Shown: piece after piece, positions 62,650-64,000 of the stretch
Position numbering within the stretch: position 1 is the stretch's first letter
How the letters are laid out: the number at the start of each line of letters is the position of its first letter
From: Laguncularia racemosa
Taxonomy: Eukaryota > Streptophyta > Magnoliopsida > Myrtales > Combretaceae
DNA length: 64,000 bases
Assembly: GCA_037954665.1 (NCBI GenBank)
Contig: JBBMOL010000013.1
Coordinates: 9,052,001-9,116,000 of the forward strand
Direction of reading: 5' to 3'
Notes under the pieces: model-generated
The model's database searches: none
Seen by the model: the letters and a program-made list of their open reading frames with translations, nothing else
Told to the model about the DNA's origin: nothing
Made by a program: the position numbers and the translations under genes

Positions 62650-64000
62650 TTTTTTTCTTTTGGATAAGTTTAAAAGAGTTTCATTAATAAAATAAAGCTT
62701 TATGAAAAATAATCCACTCTACATATCAAAAGAGTAGACTATTGAAGGTTTAGAAAACCCAAGTATTGGTGGATGCACTAGAGTTACACAAAAAGTACAC
62801 CCACCAAAGGTAAAGTTCTAACTCCATGCTTTTCTGATCGCAAGTACATTTAAGATCCTGTAAATTCAAAAAAGATTCAAAGATCAAACTAAAGTTAGAA
62901 CTTTCCTAGAAATTCCCATCGCCAAATACTCTTGTCGGCTCGATCTTTTTGCATTTCTTTCATGCCAAATATAATAGCAAACAGTTGCAAAAGCCCTTCT
63001 ATTCTCCATACTTAGACCCCAAAAGGACCTATTGAAAAGGTTACAAAATTCTTTGTTCTATCCATAAGACCTGCTGGCCACTTGAATTCCTCATCCACTA
63101 TATTCCACACTTCTCTTGCAAAAGCACATTTGAAGAAAAGATGATCATGTGACTCCTCTTCATTTTGACATGAGAAACATCAGCTCCTATTAACAACATT
63201 CCATGTTAAAAGGTTGTCATGGGTATACAGTTTATATTGTACCACTAACCAAAAAATGAACATGTGACGTAGTGTTTCATTCTCGTGCCAAATGAGAGAC
63301 TTCCAAGGCACTTTAGAACTAGGGACCTGCATTGAAGGATATGTTTCCCAAATAAAAAGAGGCATAGAGTTACTTTTCCAAATTAAATGACCCCAAACAT
63401 AGGGTTTGATCTTAAGGATAAAGGAGTACCCTCGCTTATTCTTTCCCATTAAAGACCCAGTGGCCACACCCGCTGCCCTCCATAAATTATTGAACATGAT
63501 CTAGTTTCTTTGGGCCAATTTGACTCATTGATCCCTTTCCCCAATCCATTCAACAAGAGGACCATTTGGGTGCCAATCATTATACCACAATTAAATCATT
63601 TTCCCATCTCCCATCCTCCATTTCAACAAAAGTGATTTTTCTCCAGCTCCAAGAAGCTATACTAGGAGTTCTAACTTGCCAAAAGTTCTTCCTCCAAGAA
63701 TATCAATTTTTACCCAACTCAGACAAAGGGAGTCTTCCACCCCTTCACAAAGATTCTAAATGTGCTATAAATGGGCTGCCTCATTCCACAAAACATGTCT
63801 ATTAATTTGAGCCCCCTTCATTTTTTTTGGTTTACAAGCTACTTCACACAACACTTTTGCTTTCACCCAAAAAAAAAAAACATGACACTTTTGCTTTAGC
63901 TCTTGAATCATTACTTCCATTGTAAATGAATCTATTCATTTTCAAAGTATTATTTTGAGGACATACTTCGGAAGGATAAGCACAGAGTTAAATACACTTG
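62650..64000 (-). mobile_element. LINE 3, 3' end only, running out of the window
   Basis: Begins at a T-run (62650-62656 and CTTTT) that is the complement of a LINE 3' tail. On the - strand it encodes a zf-RVT region: VWGHLIWKSNSMPLFIWETY and KVPWKSLIWHENETLRHMFI near 63.4-63.26 kb, then TWNVVNRS, stop, CFSCQNEEESHDHLFFKCAF near 63.2-63.12 kb. Sequence differs clearly from LINE 1 and LINE 2, so it is another family. The frame is broken near 63500 and 63180, and the RT part should lie beyond the window. Confidence 0.78.

Overview
The window is nuclear DNA of a flowering plant, most likely a eudicot. It is AT-rich, has long GT-AG introns, and carries plant Ty1/copia and Ty3/gypsy LTR retrotransposons, plant LINEs with DUF4283-type ORF1 proteins, and a small hAT-type element. 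I cannot name the species.

Only two host genes can be supported, and they face each other tail to tail. On the left, a complete polyamine oxidase gene of the AtPAO1 type runs on the + strand (3008-13648, 10 exons, 502 residues, frame intact across every junction). On the right, the 3' half of an alpha-N-acetylglucosaminidase gene (GH89, NAGLU-like) runs on the - strand (33190-56105, the last nine exons, 424 residues). Its 5' half should lie beyond position 64000. From memory, the Arabidopsis counterparts are neighbours (At5g13700 and At5g13690), so the pair looks like conserved microsynteny stretched by transposons.

The 19.5 kb between the two stop codons is mostly one transposon nest. A - strand Ty3/gypsy chromovirus-like element (15414-32611) carries a hAT-like element in its 3' LTR (15767-16327, TSD CACACTAC), a + strand Ty3/gypsy element in its gag (20150-25654, TSD CATTT), and a - strand LINE in its gag (about 25774-31269). 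A diverged LTR fragment abuts the nest on the left.

The second nest sits inside one NAGLU intron. Copia A (+, 40259-55256, TSD ATTAC) is interrupted by copia B (-, 44982-54764, TSD ACTTC), which is interrupted by copia C (+, 47321-52146, TSD AATAT, same family as A). The next intron upstream holds a near full-length LINE (about 56651-62271) and the 3' end of another (62650 to the window end), both in the same orientation as NAGLU.

All transposon reading frames seen are broken by stops or frameshifts. The remaining DNA is intron, intergenic sequence, microsatellites and a few small repeats. I found no rRNA, tRNA, CRISPR or prokaryotic-type features.
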